The notes under the pieces are model-generated. The model had not been told where the DNA came from and searched no databases. It saw nothing but the letters and a program-made list of their open reading frames with translations. DNA of 15,744 nt from Leucobacter sp. Lineage in GTDB: Bacteria; Actinomycetota; Actinomycetes; Actinomycetales; Microbacteriaceae. Shown here one piece after another: positions 8,301 to 14,653 of this stretch. Numbering within the stretch: position 1 is the first letter of the stretch; each line of letters starts with the position of its first letter. The stretch lies in contig JAAZHL010000138.1 in NCBI GenBank assembly GCA_012510755.1, positions 1 through 15,744 of the forward strand, written 5' to 3'. The position numbers and the translations under genes were made by a program.

Positions 8301-9167
8301 CAGCGAACTCTCCCAGTCTTGCCGCGTGCGACTAGTGACGACCCCTTTGATGATTGGCAGTTGCAGGTCGGCGAGCACCGCATCATCATCGCCAGTTGGG
8401 TGCGGTGCCGCCGACGTCTCGTAGCCGATCGGCATCGCCAATAGGTTGATGAGCACATCTGCGCGCGGGCCATCATCTGCTTGCAGATATCGTGGCAGCG
8501 ACTCACGGTAGTCGGGGTTGCCGTATTGGCTGTTGATGCCGGTCATGAGAAAAATGGGCAGCGCGTTGCCGCCTTTTCGTTCTACCTCGCTGATCACTGC
8601 ATCAACCAGTTCGGTGTTGCCAGTCAGCAGGTGGGGGCGATGAAACAAGATCGCGGCAGTCCACGTGGTCGGGTCGTGCACTTGCGCGAGATACGACTCC
8701 AACTGGGTGACGCCGCCGAGCCTGGGGTGGTAGATGCCGTCCCAAGGCTGCTCACTCGGCTCTGCTGGCGCAAAATCAGCATCGCCGAAGGCGTTCGCGA
8801 TCGTGGTGAGCAGCCCAAGCGTGTTCTGCTGGCCCCCATAGTCGATGAAGCGGGCGACTTTGTCACCGATCTCAGCGTCAACCTCTGAGCCGAGTTGGCT
8901 GCCGATCACGCTCGCCACTCGGGGGCCACGCTTCGTAATGATTGGCGTGGCGGTCACTTCAGCGAGCACCTGGCGGTAGAGCGAGAAAGAATCTTCTGAC
9001 CCCATGAGCTGAATCACCAGGGCGTCGGCGCCGCGCGCGGCGTCGAGAAACTCCAGCAGCGTCTCATCGCTGAGGGTACGACGACTCCAGGTGCGTGCCG
9101 TGAGCCGCGCGCCATTTGGAGCCTTTAGAAGCGCCGCGACCGCGTGGCTGACTGCGCGACTTTGCAA
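5361..9167 (-). CDS. CobN/BchH-like large chelatase subunit (cobaltochelatase-type)
   Basis: A 1268-residue protein, close to the usual size of CobN, the subunit that binds the tetrapyrrole and inserts or removes metal. Family blocks are plain: HFGTHGSLEWLPGK at 537-550, YPYIVNNPGEGTQAKRRS at 571-588, and a C-terminal catalytic region up to about residue 1250. Where I recall an Asp-rich stretch before a Gly-Gly in CobN/BchH (about 1101-1114), this protein has DILGCSCQYGYFGG, with Cys1105 and Cys1107. The coordinates given use the first open start, a TTG with only a weak AGG upstream. The better start is ATG at 9200 behind AAGGAG, but a TAG at codon 8 lies between them. The gene follows the ABC ATPase and overlaps the ChlI-like gene (ATGA). 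It could be a cobaltochelatase, or a HmuS-like dechelatase of the kind known from anaerobic haem-uptake loci; the sequence alone does not decide. Confidence 0.88.
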   Translation of the reverse strand: MQSRAVSHAVAALLKAPNGARLTARTWSRRTLSDETLLEFLDAARGADALVIQLMGSEDSFSLYRQVLAEVTATPIITKRGPRVASVIGSQLGSEVDAEIGDKVARFIDYGGQQNTLGLLTTIANAFGDADFAPAEPSEQPWDGIYHPRLGGVTQLESYLAQVHDPTTWTAAILFHRPHLLTGNTELVDAVISEVERKGGNALPIFLMTGINSQYGNPDYRESLPRYLQADDGPRADVLINLLAMPIGYETSAAPHPTGDDDAVLADLQLPIIKGVVTSRTRQDWESSLQGIDPSNLVIQFSYPEFAGMLAGPPVGFHDDEIFDPVTQSNQVRTLPHPERIERLVSQAANWARLRRTPAAHTKVALVLHNYPPRDDTIATASGLDSPASIIRLMHAMQAAGYNVGAVPADGAALIEQLLTAATNDRRWVSPEVATERAAAHISPLLSSEWFEDLPAAVQDDVLEKWGPPPGHVLSGELGITVPGVRFGNLFIAIQPTRGLGEDLASEVHDPYLPIGHHYSGVYRWLREEFGAHAAIHFGTHGSLEWLPGKGLGLSASCQPDIAIADLPNIYPYIVNNPGEGTQAKRRSAAALVGHMSPPLATAGDYGQLSDLDHAIDEYREAVDGGSGRVTLIADRVWQLFTESYLDHDLEIAARPDATEFAKLVAHIDNHLSYLKETQITIGLHTLGLAPQGERLIEHLLAMLRHPIDEITSLRQLGATALGLRLDELLADPAGGYLTTAGKRATFGAALDAVQQWSIDFLSDVVAEASSAEQQLAEMPSAEDCAAAALSRAANHALRRQEPASEVLPALSAVAQYVRADLLPRIQGVGAELESILDALAGRRIAPGPSGAASKASPEVLPTGRNFFSVNPRSIPTADTWQIGVALAEDLIARYQSDQGGNTPEQIAIVLRAVPTMRSKGEDVAEVLHLLGVRPVWSPRNGQITGLEVLPVAELGRPRIDVTARITGLMRDTFANLVDLIDEAIELVGFLDEPDEDNFVAKHIRASMRAMAANGVPVDQAKRRSRYRLFGDQPGVYGAGPDKLVETQQWESRAELGEAFIEWGAYAYGRDDYGTRAEHEFRGQLGAVDAAVRNIDTRETDILGCSCQYGYFGGLIAAVESVTGSQPASYFSDTTDAGRVRTRTVRDEVKMLLRTKILNPKWVESMREHGYKGAGDISKKVDRLFGWDATAATMDDWMYDDLADTFARDAEVEQWLDEVNPAAKYNIIERLLEANQRGMWRTDQARLDDLRSRLLDAEGDLETGASTR

Positions 9168-9215
9168 GTCGCTGACCTAATAATAAACAATTCGAATCAT
9201 GTGTGGCTCCTTCTA
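9168..9215 (-). other. Translation-start region of the CobN-like gene with in-frame amber codon
   Basis: The ABC ATPase stop (TAG, 9213-9215) runs directly into AAGGAG, a seven-base spacer and ATG at 9198-9200. Seven sense codons follow (MIRIVYY), then TAG at 9177-9179, then VSD-LQSRAV, continuing in the same frame into the CobN-like body. MIRIVYYxVSD is the kind of first beta-strand expected at a CobN N-terminus, so the stop seems to interrupt a real coding start. The remaining start is a TTG at 9167 with a weak AGG upstream. Alternatives are a nonsense mutation, a sequencing error, reinitiation, or low-level readthrough. Confidence 0.65.
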
Positions 9216-10010
9216 TTTCTGCTCTTCGACCTCATGCGCACAGCGGCGCAACGGTTGTACGAGGTGCCCTTGGCGGGTGGCGTGAAGTTCAATATCGACG
9301 TGGTAGACACTGGCAACGTGGTCGGTGGTAATCACTGATTCTGGGGTACCCACCGCCTGCAACTGCCCCTCATTCATCAGCAACACGCGGTCAGAAAACC
9401 GATGCGCGAGCGACAGGTCGTGCAACACCATGAGCACGCCGGTGCGCTGCTCACGAGCGAGGCCCCGCAGTTGTTCGAGCACCTCAAGCTGATGATAGAT
9501 ATCTAGCGCAGAAATCGGTTCGTCGAGCGCGAGCAGACGCGGCTCTTGCGCAAGCGCGCGTGCAATCAGCACTTTCTGCTTTTGACCGCCGCTGAGCTCG
9601 CCCAGGTAGCGTTGCGCCAGGTGCGCGATGCCGAGCCGAGTCATCACTCGTTCGGTGACTTCAATATCGCGGTTGCTGGCACGCCAGCCCGCGTGTGGGC
9701 GTCGACCCATGAGAATCGCATCGGCTACGGTGAACGGCTGTTCTTCATGACTTGCCTGAGGCACGTAGCCGATCACCCTGGCCCGCTCGCGAGGTGAGAA
9801 TGTGGTGAGGTCTCGATTCAGCAGGTGGATCAGCCCAGACCGTGGCGGTTGTAGCCCTATAAGGCAGCGCAAGAGCGTAGACTTGCCCGAACCATTCGGG
9901 CCGATCACGCTGACAATCTCGCCCGCGTTGACTGATGCGTCGATTGATTCAATCACCTGCCTGCTGCCATAGGCGAAGCTGATCTCGGTGGCGCGGAGCA
10001 GTTCGGTCAT
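9213..10010 (-). CDS. ABC transporter ATPase of the iron-complex/cobalamin/haem (FepC/BtuD-like) family
   Basis: A 265-residue cytoplasmic ATPase with all expected motifs: Walker A GPNGSGKST at 37-45, a Q-loop around YVPQA, the signature LSGGQKQKV, Walker B LLALDEPISALD, and a switch His in LMVLHDLSLAHR. This is the family that drives uptake of siderophores, haem and corrinoids together with FecCD-type permeases. Its ATG overlaps the permease stop (ATGA). Its TAG stop is followed after 12 bases by the ribosome-site-led start of the CobN-like gene, with which it is in the same reading frame. The C-terminus runs past the ATPase core by about 30 residues and ends EEQK. The substrate cannot be read from the ATPase itself. 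Confidence 0.94.
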   Translation of the reverse strand: MTELLRATEISFAYGSRQVIESIDASVNAGEIVSVIGPNGSGKSTLLRCLIGLQPPRSGLIHLLNRDLTTFSPRERARVIGYVPQASHEEQPFTVADAILMGRRPHAGWRASNRDIEVTERVMTRLGIAHLAQRYLGELSGGQKQKVLIARALAQEPRLLALDEPISALDIYHQLEVLEQLRGLAREQRTGVLMVLHDLSLAHRFSDRVLLMNEGQLQAVGTPESVITTDHVASVYHVDIELHATRQGHLVQPLRRCAHEVEEQK

Positions 10011-11113
10011 CCCCAGACCCTCCGTCGCTGCCGCACAATGAGGTACACGAAAAATGGCACCCCAATCACTGAAGTGATGATGCCCACAGGAATCTCAACG
10101 GGGGCGATGAGCATGCGACCTACCGTGTCTGAGACCACGATCAGCACCGCTCCGATGAGCGCGCTGCTGGGCAGCAGCACGCGTGCGTCGCCTCCCAGAA
10201 TCATTCGTGCAATGTGCGGCGCGACCAGGCCAACGAAGCCGATCACGCCGGTGAAAGCAACAAACGAAGATGCGAGCAAAGTTGCGATGAACAGGGTGCT
10301 CAACCGCAGTCGCTTCACCCGCACGCCGAGGCTCGCAGCCACATCTTCCCCAGCAGACATCACATTCAGGTCGCCAGCTTTGAGATAGAGCAGCACGAAA
10401 CAAATCACCGCGATTGGCAGCAGTGTGACGACCGCCTCCCACGAAGCACCCCACAGGCCGCCCATGGTCCAGAGCACGATTTCTTTGAGCTTGTCGTCTG
10501 CCGAGAAATACTTCATGCCAGACACGCCGGCCGAGAACAGATAGCCGATCGCCACGCCCGTGAGCAAGTAGGTTTCTCGGCCGCTCCCGCGAATCGAGGC
10601 GACCCCGTAGATTCCCAATACCGTGAGCATGCCAAACCCAAACGCAAACACGAGCAGCGTCACTCGACCACCGAGTGCACCGATAGAGACCCCGAGCCCG
10701 ATCGCCAACGCCGCTCCGAACGATGCGGCGCTCGATAGCCCGAGCGTGAACGGAGAGACCAGCGGGTTGCGCAGCACCGCCTGCATCGCCGCCCCGGCCA
10801 GGGCGAGCGCCATACCCACGAGCGCCGCCAACAGCGTTCTCGGCATTCGCAGGTCGAGAATCACCGCGTGAATCATCGCCGGTCTGCCGGCCTCAGGTTC
10901 GGTGCCGACCACCGCGTTCACTACTGTCGCAGCCGCTTCAACGAAGGTGATGTTCGCCGGCCCCACTGAGACTGAGACGATGATCGAGACGACGAGCGCT
11001 GCCGCGGCGACCACCAGAATAGTGATCGCCCGCAGCCGGGTGTGTCGCACCTGCTGGTAGAGGCGCCCGGTATCGCGCGCGATGCTCGGCCTCTCCTTCG
11101 CACTCAAGAGCAT
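10007..11113 (-). CDS. FecCD-family ABC transporter permease (metal-chelate uptake)
   Basis: A 368-residue polytopic membrane protein. A cytoplasmic N-terminus of about 28 residues is followed by roughly nine or ten hydrophobic helices. Family blocks include LRMPRTLLAALVGMALALAG early, MQAVLRNPLVSPFTLGLSS, and a late GFVGLVAPHIARMILGGD segment, which is the coupling loop contacting the ATPase. FecCD permeases work as homodimers in import of ferric siderophores, haem or cobalamin. The ATG shares a base with the TAA stop of the binding-protein gene (TAATG), and the stop overlaps the ATPase start (ATGA), so the three transporter genes form one translational unit. No truncation or odd residue was noticed. 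Confidence 0.94.
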   Translation of the reverse strand: MLLSAKERPSIARDTGRLYQQVRHTRLRAITILVVAAAALVVSIIVSVSVGPANITFVEAAATVVNAVVGTEPEAGRPAMIHAVILDLRMPRTLLAALVGMALALAGAAMQAVLRNPLVSPFTLGLSSAASFGAALAIGLGVSIGALGGRVTLLVFAFGFGMLTVLGIYGVASIRGSGRETYLLTGVAIGYLFSAGVSGMKYFSADDKLKEIVLWTMGGLWGASWEAVVTLLPIAVICFVLLYLKAGDLNVMSAGEDVAASLGVRVKRLRLSTLFIATLLASSFVAFTGVIGFVGLVAPHIARMILGGDARVLLPSSALIGAVLIVVSDTVGRMLIAPVEIPVGIITSVIGVPFFVYLIVRQRRRVWG

Positions 11114-12204
11114 TATCGCGTGTAGATCCAGGTGCCGCTGTAATCGGTGTCGAAGAACTCCTCAAGCATCTCTGCATGCACCTGCGCCGCGCGCTCCGGG
11201 CTTACCAGTTCGGGGTGCAAGAATGACGCTAGATAAAAGAGCCCCACCGGGTTCAGAGGGTCAGACATAATGCCTGACGGGATCAACAGCACCCGACCGT
11301 CTTGCACTGCAGTGATCTGATCAAAACCAGGTCGATTCACAATGTCGCTATAGTACGCCTCTGCGGTACCAAGCTCTGGCTGCCACCCCAACATTGTTCC
11401 GGGCGCATATGAGACGATCACGTCTGGGTTCTCCGCAACGATCCACTCAGCACTCACTTCTGGCGCGTTACCGCCGTCACCCAATTCTGCAGCGATGTTC
11501 ACCCCGGCTGCCAGGTTAATCAACACATCAGAGCCGCTGCCAGGGCCAAGCGTCTTGAATGAGTTTGTCGCACCAGTGCTCATTGCTGATTCAAAGTAGA
11601 TGCGCGGCTTCTCCTCCTCAGCAACGCCTGCGAGCGCGGTCTCGACTTCTGCCCAGCGATCTTCAATGTAGGTAGCGGCTACTTCGGCACGATCAGCCAC
11701 ATCGAACACTTCACCGAGCAGCCGGTATTGGGCCGGGTTCTCGTCGATGATGTGAGCGGGAATAAGCAGTACGTCAATACCCATGCTTTCGAGCTGCACT
11801 CGAATATCGCTGTCAATATTTGTTGCGATCACCAGATCTGGGGTGAGCGCTACGACAGATTCCACGCTCAGCGGTGAGCCGCCGACGTTCGCGAGCTCAG
11901 TGACGAAGTCTGGCCATCCACGATTGATGTTGTTCTCGACCGTACCAACTACCACATCTTCGAGATCGAGCGCAGACATCATTTCGATAGGCATCCACAT
12001 ACCCCCCATCACGACGCGCTCCGGGCGCTGTTCGATGGTGACCGTTCTACCGTCAGAATCAGTGACGGTGAGCGGGTAGACGGTCTGCGAGACTGTCTCG
12101 CTCGTAGGGGCCGCTTCGACGGCGGAGTCGACAGAATGAGTGCAGCCGGCGAGCATCAGTAGTGCTGATGCCGCAATGGCTACGCCTCGAATTGCGTGGC
12201 GCAT
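11113..12204 (-). CDS. Substrate-binding lipoprotein of metal-chelate ABC importer (FepB/BtuF-like)
   Basis: A 363-residue lipoprotein and first gene of the six-gene operon. The N-terminus has a basic start, a hydrophobic core and the lipobox LAGC with Cys21, so it is anchored outside the membrane. The mature part shows the two-lobe class III pattern (PF01497 type): the block RPERVVMGGM at about 59-68, a long connecting helix region around 165-200, and a C-terminal lobe with AENPDVIVSYAP. I chose ATG 12204 because an AGAGG lies about ten bases upstream and the signal peptide then starts properly; an upstream in-frame ATG would add 33 unsuited residues. Such receptors bind siderophores, haem, cobinamide or cobalamin. 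The downstream chelatase suggests a tetrapyrrole or its metal, but the binding residues cannot be assigned. The operon leader (12205-12400) contains inverted repeats. Confidence 0.92.
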   Translation of the reverse strand: MRHAIRGVAIAASALLMLAGCTHSVDSAVEAAPTSETVSQTVYPLTVTDSDGRTVTIEQRPERVVMGGMWMPIEMMSALDLEDVVVGTVENNINRGWPDFVTELANVGGSPLSVESVVALTPDLVIATNIDSDIRVQLESMGIDVLLIPAHIIDENPAQYRLLGEVFDVADRAEVAATYIEDRWAEVETALAGVAEEEKPRIYFESAMSTGATNSFKTLGPGSGSDVLINLAAGVNIAAELGDGGNAPEVSAEWIVAENPDVIVSYAPGTMLGWQPELGTAEAYYSDIVNRPGFDQITAVQDGRVLLIPSGIMSDPLNPVGLFYLASFLHPELVSPERAAQVHAEMLEEFFDTDYSGTWIYTR

Positions 12205-12225
12205 GGTGTGTGAACCTCTTGTTCT

Positions 12226-12250
12226 GTTCGAAATATAGATGTTGTCGAAC
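12226..12250. repeat. Inverted repeat GTTCGA-N13-TCGAAC before the importer-chelatase operon
   Basis: Perfect six-base arms are separated by 13 bases, centred about 34 bases upstream of the lipoprotein start. A second, overlapping imperfect repeat (CGAACTTC at 12246-12253, GAAGCTCG at 12264-12271, 7 of 8 pairs) shares the right arm. The pair could be alternative RNA hairpins in the leader or a protein operator. The bases are seen directly; a regulatory role is inference. Confidence 0.4.
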
Positions 12251-12302
12251 TTCATATTGCGACGAAGCTCGATGGGAGATCGCGACCCCAAAAAGCTTAA
12301 CA

Positions 12303-12315
12303 CTACATTTCGTAG
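12303..12315 (-). promoter_or_regulatory. Weak BlaI-like motif CTACGAAATGTAG in the operon leader
   Basis: On the minus strand CTACGAAATGTAG is a dyad (CTAC-N5-GTAG) and matches 10 of 13 bases of CTACAAGATGTCG upstream of copZ. It lies close to the proposed -10 of the importer-chelatase operon. It may be chance, since the core is short. Confidence 0.22.
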
Positions 12316-12344
12316 AGATAATTCAAGAGTGTGTACGGACAGCG

Positions 12345-12360
12345 TGAGGCAACGGCCTCA
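12345..12360. terminator. Hairpin between the BNR-like gene and the operon leader
   Basis: TGAGGC-AACG-GCCTCA is a perfect six-pair stem with a four-base loop, 40 bases after the TAG of the BNR-like reading frame. It is well placed to separate that gene from the importer-chelatase operon, but no T-tract follows on the minus strand, so termination is only possible. Confidence 0.3.
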
Positions 12361-13052
12361 GATCACTCGAACTCGTCAGCCGAAAGATCGCAGGCGCGCA
12401 CTACCCCCAGGTTTGCCCGGCGTCAGCCGAGCGCAAGAAGCTTTCGCCCGCCCACAGATACCATTCGCCAGCATCGCCGGTGAGTGCGGTGTTACCGTCG
12501 CCAGCCCCGGCGACGTCGACGCAGGCCCCCGGCGCACCGATCGCGCCACCAGCCAGCAGCCGCGTGCGCACACCTGCGCATTCGGGTTCACCGACGCTCG
12601 CCACCGCGACGCCCTCTGAGGTGAACCCGATAGCCACGCCGTGCGGCACAGCCACAGGCTCAGACCATGTCTCGCCGTCGACGCTCGTCACCACCGCGCC
12701 ATCGCTGCAGAGCACCGCGCCCTGCGCGCCGTCACTCGCAAGCTGCACGGCCTGGCACGGCAGCGTGTGCGCGCCGATCGGGGTGTGCACGAGGGTCGCA
12801 TCTGCGGGGTCGAGCATCCACATGGGCGAAGGCTCCGGTTCGAGCTGCCACGAGGTGCCACCGATGAAGCTGCGCAGCTGCTCGGTCGCGCACTGCGCCT
12901 TCTGGGCAGCCAAACGCACAAGGTCGCCCTGGGTCGCGACGATCTGCAGCAGCCTGCGCGCATCAACCGTGTGAGCTTCACCCGTTTGCCACGTCTGCCC
13001 GTCGTCAAATGACACCTCGAGCGAGCCCGCCGGGTCAGGGCAGCCGCCGACA

Positions 13053-13061
13053 CCCCCCCCC
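13053..13061. repeat. Run of nine C (G on the coding strand) at the phosphatase/BNR junction
   Basis: Nine consecutive C on the plus strand coincide exactly with the switch from phosphatase-like to BNR-like protein. With seven or ten bases in the run, the phosphatase would end a few codons later at a TGA (after CRRLP). Such runs are slippage-prone in replication and in sequencing. Confidence 0.75.
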
Positions 13062-13316
13062 AGCTGCGAGGCTGCACGCAACAGCCGCACCGTCGAGTTC
13101 ACAGCCGGCACGATCTGCTGCGACGACTGCTCATACATCTCAGGGCTCTGCCTGTATGGGTCGATCACGTCGTCATCGGCCGGGTCTGCGAGCGGGGGCA
13201 GGCTGCCACGCAACTGCGCAACCAGCTCGACCGCCTCACGCATGCGCGAGTCAATCGACAAGTCAGCAGCGGGTTGCAACTCCGCCAAGTCTGCCACTTC
13301 TGCCAGGCGCCCAAAC

Positions 13317-13694
13317 TCACGCAGCGTGAACGTGTGGCGACTCGCCCGCGGCAACAACTCGACCACCTCGCGACGGTGCTCGCGAGACAGTGCGAGCACG
13401 AGATCTGCCCCCCCGAAGCTGCTCAAGCGTGAGCTGCCTGGCGACATGCACGTCAGCGTCGGTGACCCCGAGGCCCGCCGCAATCACCCGGTTGGGTTCG
13501 GTCATCGAGTGACCCACCATCGCCGATGCGCCCGCGCTGTGCACGACCACCGGCAACCCAGCGAGCACCATGCGCAGCAGGCCCTCGCTGAGCGGCGAGC
13601 GACAAATGTTGCCCGTGCACACCGTCAAAATCGTGAATGGGCCGGCTACCTGCTGGCCATCAGCAAACGGCCACGGCGCCTGCCCCACAGTCAT
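13317..13694 (-). pseudogene. Low-molecular-weight protein tyrosine phosphatase, N-terminal part (frameshifted)
   Basis: The partner phosphatase of a bacterial tyrosine kinase. The P-loop CTGNICRSP gives the CX5R signature with Cys26 and Arg32, and the fold continues through HSAGASAMVGHSMTEPN and DADVHVARQLTLEQLRG. After about residue 93 the frame runs off into an Arg-rich tail (RSRARTVSRAPSR), while the correct continuation, GADLVLALSREHRREV, is in the neighbouring frame of 12401-13483. The break coincides with seven C at 13408-13414: six would restore one phosphatase of about 210 residues including the Asp loop. The ATG overlaps the kinase stop (ATGA), so kinase and phosphatase form an operon, the usual Wzc/Wzb arrangement controlling exopolysaccharide. 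As read, the protein keeps the nucleophile but loses the general acid, so it should be inactive unless slippage restores the frame. Confidence 0.8.
13408..13414. repeat. Run of seven C at the phosphatase frameshift
   Basis: Seven C on the plus strand (LRGG on the coding strand) sit exactly where the phosphatase changes frame. Six would give LRGADLVLAL in one continuous frame. It may be a one-base slippage mutation, a phase-variable tract or a base-calling error. Confidence 0.75.
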
Positions 13695-14644
13695 GCGCTG
13701 CGGACCCGCCTGCCGCGCAGTGGCCCCTCAGTTGACCCCTCGGCCGCCGCTCGCTCACGCCCCGCCGGCACCGGCTGCGGCCCAGTGCTGGCAGTCAACG
13801 CCGACTCGGCCTGCTTCTTGCCATACCCGCCATACGCACCATAGGCGCCATACGCGTAGCTGTCAGGCCCCTTCGTGGGCAGCATCGTCACAATCACCCC
13901 AAGCAACTTGCCGCCCGCCGCGGCAAGGGTGCGCACGGCCCCCTCGAGCTGCTGTCTGCGGGTCGAGCCCGACGCCGCAATGAGCAGCACGCCGTCAGTG
14001 TGCTTCCTCACGACCACGACGTCGGTGACGAGCAGCGGCGGCGCATCGACGAGAATATAGTCGAAATGCTCGTGCAGTGCACCAAACAGGGTCTCCATCG
14101 CGGCCGAGCCAAGCAGTTCGCTCGGGTTGGGCGGCACCTTGCCTGCGGGCAGCACGTACAACTGGCCGCGCCCCCACCGTTGCATCACCTCGGGCAGCTC
14201 GGCCTGATTGATCAGCACGTTCGTGAGACCAGCGCCACCTTCAAGCCCCATATATTGGGCGAGGTTCGCGGTGGTCGTTGACTTGCCCTCAGCGGGCCCC
14301 GCCGAGCTCACTACAAAGCTGCGGCCGCGACGGCCAGCCTCGCTGTTGACCGCGAGAAACTGCAGGTTCGTGCGCAGCGTGCGAAACGATTCGGCGCGCG
14401 GGTTGCGCGGGTCACTGTGCACCACAAGGGGCCGCGAGCCCGCCTCAGGGTCGAAGGTGATGCCACCGAGCATGGGCGCGTCAGTGACCAATTCGATGTC
14501 GTGCTGCGAATGAATGAGGGTGTCGAACGTCGCACGCAACACCGCAAGCCCCACGCCGAGCGCGAGCCCGATGAGGCCGCCAAGCGCAAGGTTTAAGCGC
14601 AGGTTCGGGCTCGACGGGCTGCTCGGCACCACCGCCGACTGCAC
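13691..14644 (-). CDS. BY-kinase (CpsD/Wzc-type) domain with second Wzz membrane helix; Walker A' missing
   Basis: A 317-residue C-terminal part of a Wzz-kinase protein. It opens with the proline-rich AVVPSSPSSPN and the second membrane helix (about 18-38) typical of polysaccharide co-polymerases. A cytoplasmic BY-kinase follows: Walker A SAGPAEGKSTTT at 114-125, Walker B FDYILVDAPP at 194-203, and a Tyr tail DSYAYGAYGAYGGYG with five Tyr at 263-274, the usual autophosphorylation site. Between Walker A and GLEGGAGLTNVL, NLAQ (127-130) joins directly to YMGLEGG, so the stretch normally holding Walker A' (LLIDADLRRP-like) is absent, roughly 20-25 residues. The GTG start is only the first start after a TAG at 14654-14656 that separates it from the Wzz part in the same frame. 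The stop overlaps the phosphatase start. It probably cannot phosphorylate normally. Confidence 0.85.
   Translation of the reverse strand: MQSAVVPSSPSSPNLRLNLALGGLIGLALGVGLAVLRATFDTLIHSQHDIELVTDAPMLGGITFDPEAGSRPLVVHSDPRNPRAESFRTLRTNLQFLAVNSEAGRRGRSFVVSSAGPAEGKSTTTANLAQYMGLEGGAGLTNVLINQAELPEVMQRWGRGQLYVLPAGKVPPNPSELLGSAAMETLFGALHEHFDYILVDAPPLLVTDVVVVRKHTDGVLLIAASGSTRRQQLEGAVRTLAAAGGKLLGVIVTMLPTKGPDSYAYGAYGAYGGYGKKQAESALTASTGPQPVPAGRERAAAEGSTEGPLRGRRVRSA
13823..13858 (-). repeat. Tyr-rich tandem repeat encoding the kinase tail
   Basis: Short tandem units of TATGG followed by C or T and a GCG/GCC-type codon encode the YAYGAYGAYGGY tail. Tandem units could expand or shrink the number of phosphorylatable tyrosines between strains. 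The repeat is seen directly; variability is inference. Confidence 0.6.
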
Positions 14645-14653
14645 CGTGTCGAG

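Larger units (their letters stand above)
12205..12400 (-). promoter_or_regulatory. Leader/promoter region of the importer-chelatase operon
   Basis: This 196-base gap should hold the promoter of the six-gene operon. On the minus strand a TTGAAT and a TGTTAA 18 bases apart could be -35 and -10 elements. Closer to the gene are several inverted repeats (12226-12250 and 12246-12271) built on TCGAA. The region is lower in GC than its neighbours. I see no cobalamin riboswitch core and no clear IdeR/DtxR box. The promoter assignment is tentative. Confidence 0.4.
12401..13483 (-). pseudogene. Frameshifted LMW-PTP C-terminus fused to a BNR/sialidase-like segment
   Basis: This 360-residue reading frame is composite and its apparent start is not real. 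From about residue 24 it continues the phosphatase of 13317-13694 in the other frame: GADLVLALSREHRREV, then REFGRLAEV, and the catalytic Asp loop DVIDPYRQS (Asp108), ending near RLLRAASQLG at about 141. A run of nine C/G (13053-13061) then encodes GGG, and from CPDPAGSLEV onward the protein is unlike any phosphatase. It has BNR-type turns SFDDGQTW, SVDGETWSEP and SADAGQTWG, the last at the C-terminus, so it resembles secreted sialidase/photosystem-stability-like beta-propeller repeats. That part has no start, signal peptide or lipobox of its own. Probably two genes have been joined, or separated by a slippage in the G run. I do not know what the second part does. Confidence 0.6.

Noticed and set aside
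12205..12400. Cobalamin riboswitch in the operon leader
   Set aside because: I looked for the conserved core and B12-box-like segments and did not see them; a covariance search would be needed to exclude a divergent form.
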